Source: Xylaria sp. FL1777
Lineage: Eukaryota; Ascomycota; Sordariomycetes; Xylariales; Xylariaceae
NCBI GenBank assembly: GCA_022578965.1
Contig: MU400688.1
Span: 1 to 64,000 of the forward strand
Reading direction: 5' to 3'
DNA length: 64,000 nucleotides
Part shown: piece after piece, positions 48,351-59,657 of the stretch
Position numbering within the stretch: the first letter of the stretch is position 1
Layout: every line of letters starts with the position of its first letter
Notes under the pieces: model-generated
Seen by the model: only the letters and a program-made list of their open reading frames with translations
Told to the model about the DNA's origin: nothing
The model's database searches: none
Position numbers and translations under genes: made by a program

Positions 48351-50137
48351 GGCAAATGGGCTATCCCGATCGCAGCAGTTATGGTAGGGTGCGGCGAGAG
48401 CGTTCGAGGAGGCAGCGTCGACCCGAACGAGTGAGGGAGGGAGGAACAGTGACACAGAAGCGTGGCATCAACCTATGACGGACAGTCTGGTTTATCGAGG
48501 GTCGTATTCGTGGCTATGACTGGGGCTCCGTGGCGAAATCACTTCGCAGGGCGCAAAAGGCTGACACAGCAGAGCAGACAAGCTCTCCAAAGCCAAAGCA
48601 GGTGTATTAGCGCCCAGTCTCTCTTATACTACTCCAAGAGGACCGCCCGGTCGCAAGAGTGTATCTAGGGATATTACGGTATTATCGATCGGATGGCATG
48701 CAGGCGACCTAGCAGCCAGCTAGTGTGACGTCGCACTTCGAGCTCGTTGTTGGCAGAGCTGCGACTCTGTGCCTGGCGTGCAGATATAGACAGGCCAGGT
48801 TGGGGGGGGAGTCGGTATATCGGCCGGGGGGGTTTATTGGCACTTATTTCTAAGTGTGTGTCCGGTCCCTTACACAACGCGGTTGTTGGTACCGACTAGA
48901 ATGGGGAAATACTGATTAGATAGGGAGGCTGCACACGACCCAGCACCGTGAGACCCTGAAGAGCAGGACGAAGACGAAGACCAAGAACGGCACGAGAAGG
49001 AGACACTGGGATTTTGCCAATCTGTTGCTGGGGAGTAACCTACATACCTAAGTCACCTTGAAGGTGAGGTACGTTACCAGCTTGGACAACGCCTTGCCGG
49101 TCCTCTAATGAAAGAGCAGTAGTAGTAGTAGTATTGTACAGCTGTGAATCGAAGGCAGCATGTAACCCAGAGCTCCAGGTCCGTCTTTCCGAAGTCGCCT
49201 TGGCCCGATGCTGGAGAGCTCAGTACAAAAAAAAGGCCAAAAGGGAAGCAGGTAGGTTGGGCGTTTTATCATCGAAAGGCGACGGGATTTGGAGAGCTCT
49301 CGATCAGGGCAGGCGAGCTTTGAATCGTCACACTGCAGGTGCCTTGTCTGTCTGTCAAGGACGCGCTTAGTGTACCTCCTCAGGTAGCACAAGTGGCCCG
49401 TGCAAGTCAGTTCATAGGTCTATCTCGGCACTCTCGACTCACTACCCGAACTCTGCTTAGGTACCTGCCTGCTCGCCTGCGGGTACATGAGGAGGGCCGT
49501 ACAGGTACTCCTGCAGTACCTGTTCTGATAGCATATGATGTTCAGCTATCGGCCATATATCGTATCTATTAGCATCGATTATAGACCTCCTGATGATGTT
49601 CACTGAACATTCTAGAATATATATTTACGTATTTGTCTTGATGGAGCTGATGATTGGTTTAATTTGTCTTGGTATACAAGGAAGTGCTCTGTAAGTCATC
49701 GGCATACGAGAAGATGTCAACAAACTTTGATAAGCCTTGTCGTTCACCCATATTGGGAGTATTGTGCATATAATAGCTTAATAGCATATTAAAGCTTGGT
49801 TATAATATAATAATAGATTGATAGCCTATAACGACTTGATACGTAGTTCCCCAAACTCTCAGTTTTACGTGGTTCGTTGTAGAGTACCTAAGGTTTACAT
49901 GACATCGTCAACGAGATGAGATACATGGTCCTTGTCTGCTCTGCGCTTCCTTCAACATCGAAAGGCATCGTCTGTGTAATGGGGCGCAGAGAATGCACGA
50001 TACTTGCTTGTGCAATTAAATACAGCAACCTTTTTCCTTCGTTCCCAGTTTATAGGGAGAGTAGAGCCTCGTGGCAGGTCAATTACTGGTTACCGACAAC
50101 CTATTCAACCTGTAAGTGCGTTACCAACTTACCCAGG

Positions 50138-50160
50138 TAGGTACTTAAGTACCTAGGTAC
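50138..50160. repeat. overlapping perfect palindromes in a TAGGTA motif group
   Basis: TAGGTACTTAAGTACCTA (50138-50155) is a perfect 18-bp palindrome, overlapped by GTACCTAGGTAC (50149-50160), a 12-bp palindrome. Both are built from the TAGGTA/TACCTA words that recur near genes in this window. Confidence 0.85.
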
Positions 50161-50847
50161 CTATATGTTGTGCTGTACCTTGGTGTAGTAGGCTAGTAGC
50201 TGACATGTGGACGCTAAAAATACTCTAGCTCAGGCTTGTTTTGGTACCTGGGGGTATCTTAACAACCTCGACTATAACTCGCCTATGCTACATTACCAGG
50301 TCGGGCACAGTAGTATAACTTGCCCCCAAACTGCAGAGAAACTCAGGACCTGCGCCTACGGCAAACTTGATGCATTTGATCCCAAACCACCTGATCAGCC
50401 CTCGTCAATCATGAGATCTCCTACCTACCTATATAGGCCTTCAACATCACCCCTCGTGGAGCTTATACCGAGAGAATGGCGGGGTAAGCATACCTACGCA
50501 TAATGGATATCTCAAATGAAGCTCTGGGAACCCGACCGGCCCTCGCATAGCCTACACGAATTACGTGATAGTTGTTGATGGTTGTTGATGGTTGTCGGTC
50601 GCGGTGCAACGGCTGTCAGCATTGCATCCCTATCTAGTATACCGGTACCGTGCTATGCCAGGCCTCGGAGGCGCATGAAAACACCCTGATTCCCGAGGAC
50701 TCGGGCTCTCGATCCCAGGCCCGATGTGTCGGCCGCAGCGCAGCAGGACGCGCAACAAAGCAGCCCGCCATGCACATGACAAGACCATGCCTTAATTCTT
50801 CAGCCTATTGTAACGTCGGTGGCACGGCATCTCACATGCGAACAACA

Positions 50848-50850
<3 letters not shown>

Positions 50851-50877
<27 letters not shown>
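50851..50877. repeat. (AGC)9 microsatellite
   Basis: Nine AGC units, preceded by AAC repeats. It produces artificial Ser and Leu runs in overlapping frames; no supported gene covers it. Confidence 0.85.
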
Positions 50878-50878
<1 letters not shown>

Positions 50879-51928
50879 CCACTGCCACCGCGGTCTCTCT
50901 ATCGCGTCTCGCATCGTCTCGCTCAGCTAGTTTCCAAAACGTTCGCACGCATACGTAAACCCAGCTCTGCCTGCCGAAACCTGCCGGATTAGGTCGCTCC
51001 CTTCTTCCAGCGTTACGCTGCGCATCCGACGGCCCCCCGGAAGACCTTACCGGGGTGGCTCGGATTGGCTCAACACGCTGTGTAGGCACGTGTTGGAATA
51101 GGTAGGTTTACCTCCACGCTACATGGCCTAGGAAAACAAAAGAGAAACCGGCGAAGGTCACTGTTGATCGCTGTTGACTGGTCACCAGGCATTCTCTCGT
51201 TTACGCGAATTCAAGTTTGTGCCTCCTGATGTCTTGGAGCGCTTTCCAACCGATGCGCTCTTCCATCTTCGATTGATTTCCATGTATAATTGCTGCAATA
51301 ATGGGATTCTGTAGCACGCATGTTCCTTGCAATTACGTCAGCATGCAGTTACCTGGGTACCACGGAACTGGATTACAGACCTGCCGGGTTAGGCAGATAT
51401 GCATGCGCGTTGAATACTCTGCCCATGTGTGTTCAGCGCATTTCAGTTCATGCCATCGGTTGCGAGTCTGTGCTAATTCTGTTCTAATCAGGAAATTGGA
51501 TTCTCCGCTTCCTGTCAAGCACTGTCTATCTAAGTACCCGAGAAAGGATGTAGATGTGGGAATTGAGAAGCAGTATTGGTAAACTGAATATTGGTAAGCC
51601 GAATGAGGCCGTGATCCCGGACTCGGAACCTCACATGGTCCACAACACTTTGGCCAATCGCAACTACATGCGACCGTTCCCACCGTCCGGGCACAGGGTT
51701 CCGGTAGTTCACATAAACATGCTCCAATGGTATTGAGTAAGTTTCACGACGATCGGTTATTTTGGGGTGGTACGGAGACACTACACGCAGATATGACACG
51801 ACTGAGAACTCCTTTCATTGTCATTACCAATTCCGATCATCATTTAAGGGTATAGTACTTTAGCAGAGGCTCTTTCATATAGTATACCACGCCCCTTTTT
51901 CTCCCTTCCTGTTCCATCTCGTTGAGTT

Positions 51929-53775
51929 TCAATCCTTCTTCTTCTCAATTCTCGGCAGTCCACACCAGACCAAGAAGATAGCCGCGAGTAGAGCGAGGAT
52001 AATAGGCTGTAGCACTTGAACGCCCTTGGCCTGTGCAATGGCGCCGACAGCAAAGGGCAGGAAGGCCGCACCACTCCCTCCGAAAGCGGCGGCGAATCCT
52101 ATCGCACCAACATGGAGGTGATGCGGGAGCAACTTCGACATGGCGACGATGGCAGCTGGGAATAGGGGGCCGATGAAAAAACCTTGCAATCCCACTGCAA
52201 TAGCCGAGACGATGAACTGCGGAACGAGCCAGAACAGAAGCTCGAAGCCGACTGTGATGGGAAGATAGATCTGATCATCGTTAGTTATCAGCTCGCCGCC
52301 CACGAAAAAGGGCATGGGGAGGCAGGGTATCAGAGAAAATAACGGGCCACGCGTACCATAATCGCAAGCTTCTCACCAATTCTCGGTGTAATAAACCCAA
52401 GAACAAACCGCCCAATCGTCAACCCAAGCCAGAACCCAGTGGCCGTGATACCGCTCTCGAAAGCTCCCCCGTGGCGAACTTGAATCATGAACTCGACGAT
52501 CCAGCCTCCGAGGGCGACCTCGACGCCGACATAGCCTAGGAGGAAAATAGCACATAACCACGCGACGCGAGCCCCGGGTTTCCTGAATAACACCTCCCTC
52601 AGTCCGCCGCCACCCCCAGAGGACCCCGAGCTCGCAGCCACCGATTCGCGATACTCGCGCGCCGTCGCCTTCGAAAAGCCAGCGCCCGTGACCACGATTT
52701 CAAGAGCAGCGAGGCCGATCTGCCAGATCATTAGATTCCGCCTCCGTACGCTACTGTGACCGCTTGTAGAGAACGAAAGGCACTAACTGAGCAGGAACAA
52801 ACTGACCATCAGGTAATAGAACGCATACCAAGGCAGGCCCGCCTTGGTAATTAGAGTAGTAGCGATGAGCGGGCTAATGACAGCGCCGACGCCATACAGG
52901 CCGTGGAGGAAACCCAAGAGCTCGTTGGCGCGGTCCATGTTCCCGATATATGCGTTCCAGCCCGCGTCAGCGATGCCGTTTCCGAAGCCAGCGAGCGCGA
53001 ACGCGACTACCAGGACCGGGTACGGCGGGTGCACGGCGATGATGATGTACGCGACCACGTGGCTGCACGACGCGACGAGGGCCACGCCCCGCCGCCCGAA
53101 CCGCAGGTGGAAGAAGTTGTTCAGGACCGCCGCCGCCGTGTACCCGATGAAAGGCGACAAGAAGACAAGCGATATCACGATGTAGGAGAGGTGGTAGTAT
53201 TCTTGCAGCTGTTCACATTTAGTGAGTCCTAGTTAGCTAACATCTCTTCCCTTCACGTTTTCTTTAGGATGAGTGTGTCCAATCCCTATACTACTCTGCC
53301 AAAGAGCAGACTAGTAGGGTCCAGTCCATAGAAGACGAATTGTAGGGAATCATACATATGGAATGAGAGGCTATAGTCGTTTTCTTGTTAGCAATTTGTT
53401 TCTATTCCAATTCATTCGTACAGATATAGACATGTATATCATATTGCTAGTAGAAATAAACAATAAACTCACCCCGTAAGCGGCATCATTTGCCCCCATC
53501 ACGATAAACGAGTAAAAGCACGCTGCGACACGCGGGATGTTGGTCCGGGGGTAATTCCACCGCTCCTTGACCTCGGTAGCCGTCGGCGGCGTAGTCGGGG
53601 AGCCATCATCAACCTGCTTCTCCTCGTCCGAGCTGCCCCGCCGCATCGTCGACGTCGCTGTCATCGGAATGGCCTCCACGCTCTTGATATCCGACGCCAG
53701 CGGCGACAAGTATATAGGCTGCATCTCCAACACGGCGGTGCTGGAGCCGCTATTCAGATGGAATTGTGAAGTCAT
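51929..53775 (-). CDS. major facilitator superfamily transporter (BSC6/fucose-permease-like)
   Basis: Five exons, all in phase 0: 53775-53473, 53370-53356, 53208-52807, 52719-52357 and 52270-51929, totalling 474 residues. Exon 2 is a 15-base microexon encoding PLIPY between ACTATAG and GTATGA; it restores the expected NDAAYG-PLIPY-LQEYYHLSY run between the first and second membrane helices. The first ~75 residues are a cytosolic hydrophilic leader. About 12 hydrophobic segments follow, among them FLSPFIGYTAAAVL, ALAGFGNGIADAGWNAY, VGVEVALGGWIVEF, TGFWLGLTIGRFVLGF, GLQGFFIGPLFPAAI and GFAAAFGGSGAAFLPFAVGAIAQ. The tail is short and lysine-rich. This matches the fungal BSC6-type MFS proteins related to sugar permeases. 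Substrate unknown; plasma or vacuolar membrane is likely. Introns are 102, 147, 87 and 86 bases. Confidence 0.87.
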
Positions 53776-54910
53776 CTTTCTTCCCTCTTCCCTTTCCTCC
53801 GTTCTTCTTATTAATCTTGACTGTGATATGACAAATCTCCACAGGTCAACGAATCCAGAAGTTCGCTATCCTGGGTGTTGTGTGAAAGACGGAGTGCGGA
53901 GGGAGCAAGGTTGGTTGGTTGATATGACGATAGAGTCGGAAACAATTTTCAACAAATGTCTATCCAGTTCTCTTTATATATATATATTCGCCCAGATACG
54001 ACGGAGAAGCCAAATCCATCTATCCTTGACCCATATACTGGAGACGAGTGAACGGGACGTAAAGCAGCGCCAATGTCGCGTCTTCTCCATCTTGGGAGAT
54101 CCCCTGGTGGCCCAACAGCGGCCGTCGGACCGTCGTGCCCTATGATCAGGTCAACGCTACTACTTACATATAGATTTACCTATTTATTTCCACTACATGC
54201 CGGCAAAACATCGGGACCCCAATTTTTCTGTTGTCGACTCCGCGATTTCGCAGAGAGATCATAACCGTATACGGAAGCTCCGCCATGCCGGCTACCTACC
54301 TGCTCCCGCGGCTACTCTACCTAGTGTGTACTTCGCCGCTCACTTGCGTTCTTAGTTAGTACGCTCTGTGTGATAACTCGCTTTTAAATACCCCGAACAT
54401 TCCCACGAGCAAGAAACCTTGCATACTGTATCCTTACTGTTGGGTTCTTTTCCAGTCACGGTTCTCCTCGAGTAGAAACGACAAGAATTGAAGATGTGGC
54501 AGCTCGCAAGCTGATTCCTATTGTGTTGACATACATGAGGGTTGAAGCAACACTGGTAGGTTCCGAGTACTTCAAAAGACTTTGCTTCGCCTCGTAGTCT
54601 GTTGAACAAACCCCTATGTGAGCTTGCGAATAGTATATGGCTCACGGCCTAACACTTTCCACCAATATTGACCCAAAATTCTAACCTGGTTAATTGCCCA
54701 AACCCAACTCCTTACGCAATGATCATAAGTTTCAAGCCATTTTGAAAGCGCTTATTGTTACAGTTTTTTGTTGGAAAATCGATGCTTGTATCAGCAGCCG
54801 CGGCGTTCCAATCGCCACAGCCAGTCGTCAAGCAAATTTGACAGGCTTTGGTATCTCGAGCGACCCTTACCATCATCAGCTCTAGTAGCCGTACCTATGC
54901 GGCAGCAATC
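53776..54910. other. intergenic region, nothing recognised
   Basis: Upstream of the MFS gene and downstream of the 632-residue gene, both on the minus strand. Contains a TATATATATATA run near 53,975. No supported coding sequence. Confidence 0.55.
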
Positions 54911-56809
54911 CTATCGCCCCGACAGCTTGCGAAACCAGTTTGCCATGCTCCTCCACCTGCGCTGTCTAGACTTGGGACTGTTTTCGCTGGTATCACCCTG
55001 CTCAAAAGACTTCGGTACCGCGTTTGTGGATGCTTCATTCAACCTCAAAATATCCAAGTCACTTGTGTCAGGCGAGAGAGAACTAAGAGGCGAATATGCC
55101 GAGACAGCGCGACGCTTAACAGGCATTGGCGGTGGTGCTAACGCTGGGATCCCACCAGTTCCCACATCGCTGTTCGAAGGAACATGAGCAGCATCCATTA
55201 TGGATTCAGCCAACGAGTTCTCGCGGCTGTTTTTGAGCAGTCCAACATTCCAGTCACCACTAAGGGCCCGTCTGTTGAGTTTAGTCGCACGATTTTGCTC
55301 GTCATCAGTAGATTGTTCATCGCCGCTTTCGCGCATCCTAGCTCTTTGTTTCTGAAGGAAAGCGGCTCCCGTGGACGTCGCCCGTTTAGGCAAATCATTT
55401 GAGGTTTGCAACACGTGTTGGCGCATCCCAATTGAATATTTCCGCCGTCCAGCCGCTTCCGAATATGGTGAAGATGGTGATGAATCGGCGCTGCCACTAA
55501 GAGATCGTCGCCGATTATGTAAACATCCCTCCATTTGCAAAGTGGCCGAGGTACGGAGTGGCATGAAATCCTCAGGCCGAAAATCAGGTGCCCAGCTATG
55601 TCGAAGAGCAACCCAGACAGCAGAAACCGAAATAAATGATTTCTGCCACTCCTCCAACGTTCGAATGCGCCTTTCAGTTTTTCCCTGGTCGCTCGGAGGT
55701 GGCGAATCTAGAGAAGAGCTCGGTGACTTTGGCGGCAATCTATCCGCGGACTGGGAAACAGTCGTATAAGTCTCGGGTATATTGAGAGAAGTGCTGGAAA
55801 GTGTAGCAAGCACTGGATGTCGGCGGCAACCCGGGTCTAAGAAGCTGAAAGTGAACTTTGTTTCGGAAAACTGCGGTTTCACTGGGTTCTGATTGGATGA
55901 AGATGGTGTGCTTGGTAATGAACTGGACACAATCTGCTTGCGAACCCATCGAGCCGTAATAGTCGTACCCATGGGGCCAACTGAAGTGAATTCATAGGAA
56001 AAAGAATTCCCGCTAGATCGAGTGGTGGCCGCCCAAACCATCCCTTCAGCCATGATAATTTCCGCCTTATCCTCGGTCTTGGATGGGCTCAGGACGGCAA
56101 GCAAGTCACGCGCCATTCTACTGTCTTCTTCATAATCACTTTCGGAGCCCGAGACCTGCGAAGCATAGTCCTCGCTTCTGACCAACATGATATCTTGACC
56201 ACTCAGTTCTCTCTTGATGCCGGCAATTCCAGGGACACGTTTTAGTAGTGGTGCCATTATCGATCTCGCACCCGCAAACGACGGGTAGACATCAATGGTA
56301 GGTCTGGGGCGCAATCCTGGAGTGACCTGCTGGATCTGGAGCACGAGATTTGGGCGCACATGGATAATCCTCTGTTTGGTTCGTAGCTTAGGAGGAGGAT
56401 GAGCAAGCACGTATGTGGTACTCCTCTGGACGCCAGACCGACGTTTTCGACGAATTGAGGATGACACTGCACTGGCATCAGTATCAGAAATGACAGATGT
56501 CTCATCTCCACTCATGGTTTCCGACGGCGAAGCTAGTAGGTCGTTCATGGCCTCTTGAGAAGTCACTGAATCATTGTTCAGTGTATGAGCCACGGGCTCC
56601 GGGTAGGGAGTAGATCTTTTCAGATCGGCCTCTGTGTGGATGCCACGGGACAGGGGTGACCGAGAAGGAAGGGAAGAGGTCCTGCTCGTGGGTGGAGATA
56701 AAGTTGAGCGTAAAAGAGGGTTCCGGAGGTTGGCGGGATTAGCCACGGCGGGATTCGCTCGTTTCGAGAATTCGTGACCATGTAAGCTAGCCCCAGAATG
56801 CAGGAACAT
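54911..56809 (-). CDS. conserved-looking fungal protein of unknown function
   Basis: A single open frame of 632 codons from ATG at 56809; I do not recognise a family. The first ~140 residues are Ser/Pro-rich and disordered with a basic patch (RRKRRSG near 125). A more ordered region (about 145-440) contains TTYVLAHPPPKLRTKQRIIHVRP-type sequence, LVLQIQQVTPGLRPRPTIDVYPS, a stretch ending EIIMAEGMVWAATTRSSG, the aromatic segment KFTFSFLDPGCRRHPVLATL and FISVSAVWVALRHSWAPDF. The last ~190 residues are again low-complexity with many Ser and Arg, and end in a basic amphipathic patch WRSMANWFRKLSGR. No membrane segments or signal peptide. The ordered core between disordered ends suggests a regulatory or scaffold protein, but that is a guess. 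A short upstream exon cannot be excluded. Confidence 0.8.
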   Translation of the reverse strand: MFLHSGASLHGHEFSKRANPAVANPANLRNPLLRSTLSPPTSRTSSLPSRSPLSRGIHTEADLKRSTPYPEPVAHTLNNDSVTSQEAMNDLLASPSETMSGDETSVISDTDASAVSSSIRRKRRSGVQRSTTYVLAHPPPKLRTKQRIIHVRPNLVLQIQQVTPGLRPRPTIDVYPSFAGARSIMAPLLKRVPGIAGIKRELSGQDIMLVRSEDYASQVSGSESDYEEDSRMARDLLAVLSPSKTEDKAEIIMAEGMVWAATTRSSGNSFSYEFTSVGPMGTTITARWVRKQIVSSSLPSTPSSSNQNPVKPQFSETKFTFSFLDPGCRRHPVLATLSSTSLNIPETYTTVSQSADRLPPKSPSSSLDSPPPSDQGKTERRIRTLEEWQKSFISVSAVWVALRHSWAPDFRPEDFMPLRTSATLQMEGCLHNRRRSLSGSADSSPSSPYSEAAGRRKYSIGMRQHVLQTSNDLPKRATSTGAAFLQKQRARMRESGDEQSTDDEQNRATKLNRRALSGDWNVGLLKNSRENSLAESIMDAAHVPSNSDVGTGGIPALAPPPMPVKRRAVSAYSPLSSLSPDTSDLDILRLNEASTNAVPKSFEQGDTSENSPKSRQRRWRSMANWFRKLSGR

Positions 56810-59657
56810 GTCGATGTAAGTATTCTTGATACTGCTGCGCTGGCACTGAGTAGAGTGGAGTCAAGAAAGGCGATGAATATGGACGTCTTCCCTGAGCGGT
56901 GAGGACCGGCCCCATTAAGGAGCAGTGTCAAACACAAGGCTCAGATGAGCGAAAGATAAGATTCCAAGCCAGTGGATGGTTAATCAAATAAAGGCCAAAG
57001 ATCGCGGACGGCATATATCACAGTACAGGCGCGCAGTCCATAGAAAACGAATGTCGGAAAACCAGAACAACCCAGTGCAGCTTCCGAGGGACAAGACACA
57101 AGTTGCAAAATGCCAAGCAGTAGCCTTACTAGTGGCTTTATGAAAGCGAGACCCGGGACGAGACCGGAACGAAGGGAAATGCACAAACTGTTTTTGGCAG
57201 GAAAAGCGAAGTCGAGACACGAGGCGCTAGACTAGGCCTAATATCGACAGGGCGACGCTAGACGTTGAGGTCGTTCTCTTGTCGTCGTGGTTAGCGCACA
57301 GGGAAATAGTTCGGGTTGAAGACAAGATGCAGGCTAAGAGGACTAGAACAGTATACGAATTCAACTCCAAGACCGAATTCGACCGAAAGCCGTCTTTGCA
57401 AACTCGTTCAGCAGACACGTAAGACAGTCGGCGGAAAGGCGGCGTGATAGAAAACCAAATGCGTAGCTTGCGTAGCGGATGTAGAAATTAGGTATTGCCA
57501 GACCGGAAACGATTGCGCCAGCTCTGTCGACAGAGAGTAAGTGGGAGAGAAGAGAGCGAGCGTGCGCGTTTGGCAAAACTAGGTAGACTGAACTCGGTGC
57601 TACTAGGGAAATCGAAAAGCAGGTCGTTGATATAAAATGGCAAATGGCGAATGGCAAATACTAGGGCTTGTCAGGCGCTTCGACGTATTGAAATAAGGAG
57701 GTGAATTTGGGTTAGGAAACATCGGCATGAAGGTTGGGCATGTCGAATTGAAACGGGCCAGCCTTCTGACAAGATTACCAACCAGCCTGTCCACCTGGAT
57801 ACCTACTTAGCTAGTACTGAGGCTGTAGCATACGCATACCAGGTAGGCAGCAGGATCCCTGAATTGCTAGTGTAAGGGAGAGCGAGATCCGCGTATCCGT
57901 ATTCTCGATCTACCGGCATGGCATGTACACTAAAGGGGGGGTGGTAGCATGGCAAGTTCAGCAGGTCCACTTTGGCCGCTACCTACCAGACCTAACCTAG
58001 GTACCTATTATAGGTGTTATAGGTACCATCGCGGCCGAGGATTGGTGAGAGTTGCCTTTTGTGTAAAGTACCTTACTTGCAATTTAGTGTAGTGACAATA
58101 CCTCCACAAGCACTACCCGCACAACCCTACCAAAATAGGTACTGAGACAAGTCGCCTGATTAGATGACCAGTCCGAAAACGAGATCAGGTTTGGTACGGT
58201 AACAGATTCTTCCTTTTCCATAACTACATTGCTTCTCCTCTCTCTTATTCGCTTCTCTTTCGTTTCTCAGCCTTTCCCCCGATCACAGTATAGTAGAGTA
58301 TCGAATGATTTTAGGTTTCGTAAGAGACTATCGGCTCTAGTGTACGTAATACTACTATAGCTTTGCTTAGTGGCACTCTGACCGAAAAAAAAAAAAGGTA
58401 TTTTGCGATTTTCGCATCTTCCATGCGGCTACTCGGGAGGTCGGTCCATCGTATGACAGCCGAACTTGGTATGAAGGAAGGATGTTGTCGTTAGGATACC
58501 CCATACTTCTTGCTGACAATTCGACTTATACCACTAAGTATAAGAAGATGGCCTATTCATAGAAAGTTCCACCGATCACCATGACCACACCATACCACCA
58601 TTTCGGAAACATCGGCGATGGCTAGTGTCTGATGCTCGTGTCTTGTGCTTGACAAGACTATTAGCGCGAATCGTTCGGAGCTTTCAAAAGGCGAACTCCC
58701 CAGCCGGAGAACGAGGAGTCTCCCGATGCCGATTAATCATACCAGTGACCTAAGCCCAAGACAAGCGCTGCGATATTGCGGAGTGTTCAATTGAGGCCGA
58801 TATTTCCGCTAGCATCTACGCAGCACATGTCAAGAAGCCTAGGTTATTGCTCACAACTGAATGCACGTGAACATGCAACCCAAGTACGCACCAAGAATTG
58901 CGTCAGCCCCGTTGACATATGCGTAGCACGGAACAACCCTGAGTCAGCACACAACAGGGTCATTGAGAGGAACCAAAGTAGATAAATGTTCATAACCCCC
59001 CAAAGAATAATTATCCCGAGGTGAGTTTAAACTGGATGATTCAGCCGGCTGCAGGCCTGCCTATATGCAGTAAAGTACTTAAAGCACGACAGCCACTTCA
59101 ACGCAGAAAAATGCAAAATATCGAATGCCAAGACTCTCGATTTGAGTCTACTCAGTACGCATAGGTACCTATTTCATCATGGACAAGGCTCCCTTGCCTC
59201 AGCATATTGAGGCCTGCAGAGGTTGTTCCGAGGCCGGGGAAACTGTAGTAGTATACTAGGTTGAGCTCAGGGGTAATAGCTGCGTCATCAGCTTGCGAAT
59301 AGAATGAAATCTGCCTTTGCTTCCGTAAACCGTGAAGGTTTACTTATTATCGCTACAATTTTATATAATGACAGCTACCTATTACTCATCCACGGAGTAT
59401 CTGGTAGCCGTGTCGAGCGCCCAGCAACCTTAACCAAGAAGAATTCCTGCGGTACCTACGTCTACTGTCTGCAGCTGTAAATTTTATAGTGGACTGTACC
59501 TAGTGCTGAGCCTAAACTAAGCCACATCTGTACCTGCGTAACCTATGCTAAGCCATATTTTACCAGCCACAGATCTTTGTTTCTCAAGGTGTGTTTGGGG
59601 GATCAGGGAATGAAATAAACAAACACCACCTACTATGTAGCGGGTGACTAATTCCCC
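56810..59657. other. 2.8 kb intergenic region
   Basis: Probably includes a long 5' leader of the 632-residue gene and the promoter of GPI18. A TAGGTA/GGTACC-rich group lies at 57,991-58,026. A strongly C/T-rich plus-strand tract at about 58,205-58,280 resembles a fungal core-promoter pyrimidine tract, yet no gene follows it for 1.4 kb. Poly-A occurs near 58,386. Short frames have no recognised domain. Confidence 0.5.

Larger units (their letters stand above)
48351..51928. other. 3.6 kb intergenic region with simple repeats
   Basis: Upstream region of BLM10 and downstream region of the MFS gene. Contains AGTAGT repeats near 49,117-49,133, a TAGGTA motif/palindrome group at 50131-50165, tandem GTTGTTGATG units near 50,571-50,595 and (AGC)n at 50851-50877. 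Short frames are present but none has a recognised domain. Confidence 0.55.

Noticed and set aside
50650..50958. plus-strand frame with a Ser run
   Set aside because: The run is produced by the (AGC)n microsatellite; the rest has no domain or codon support.
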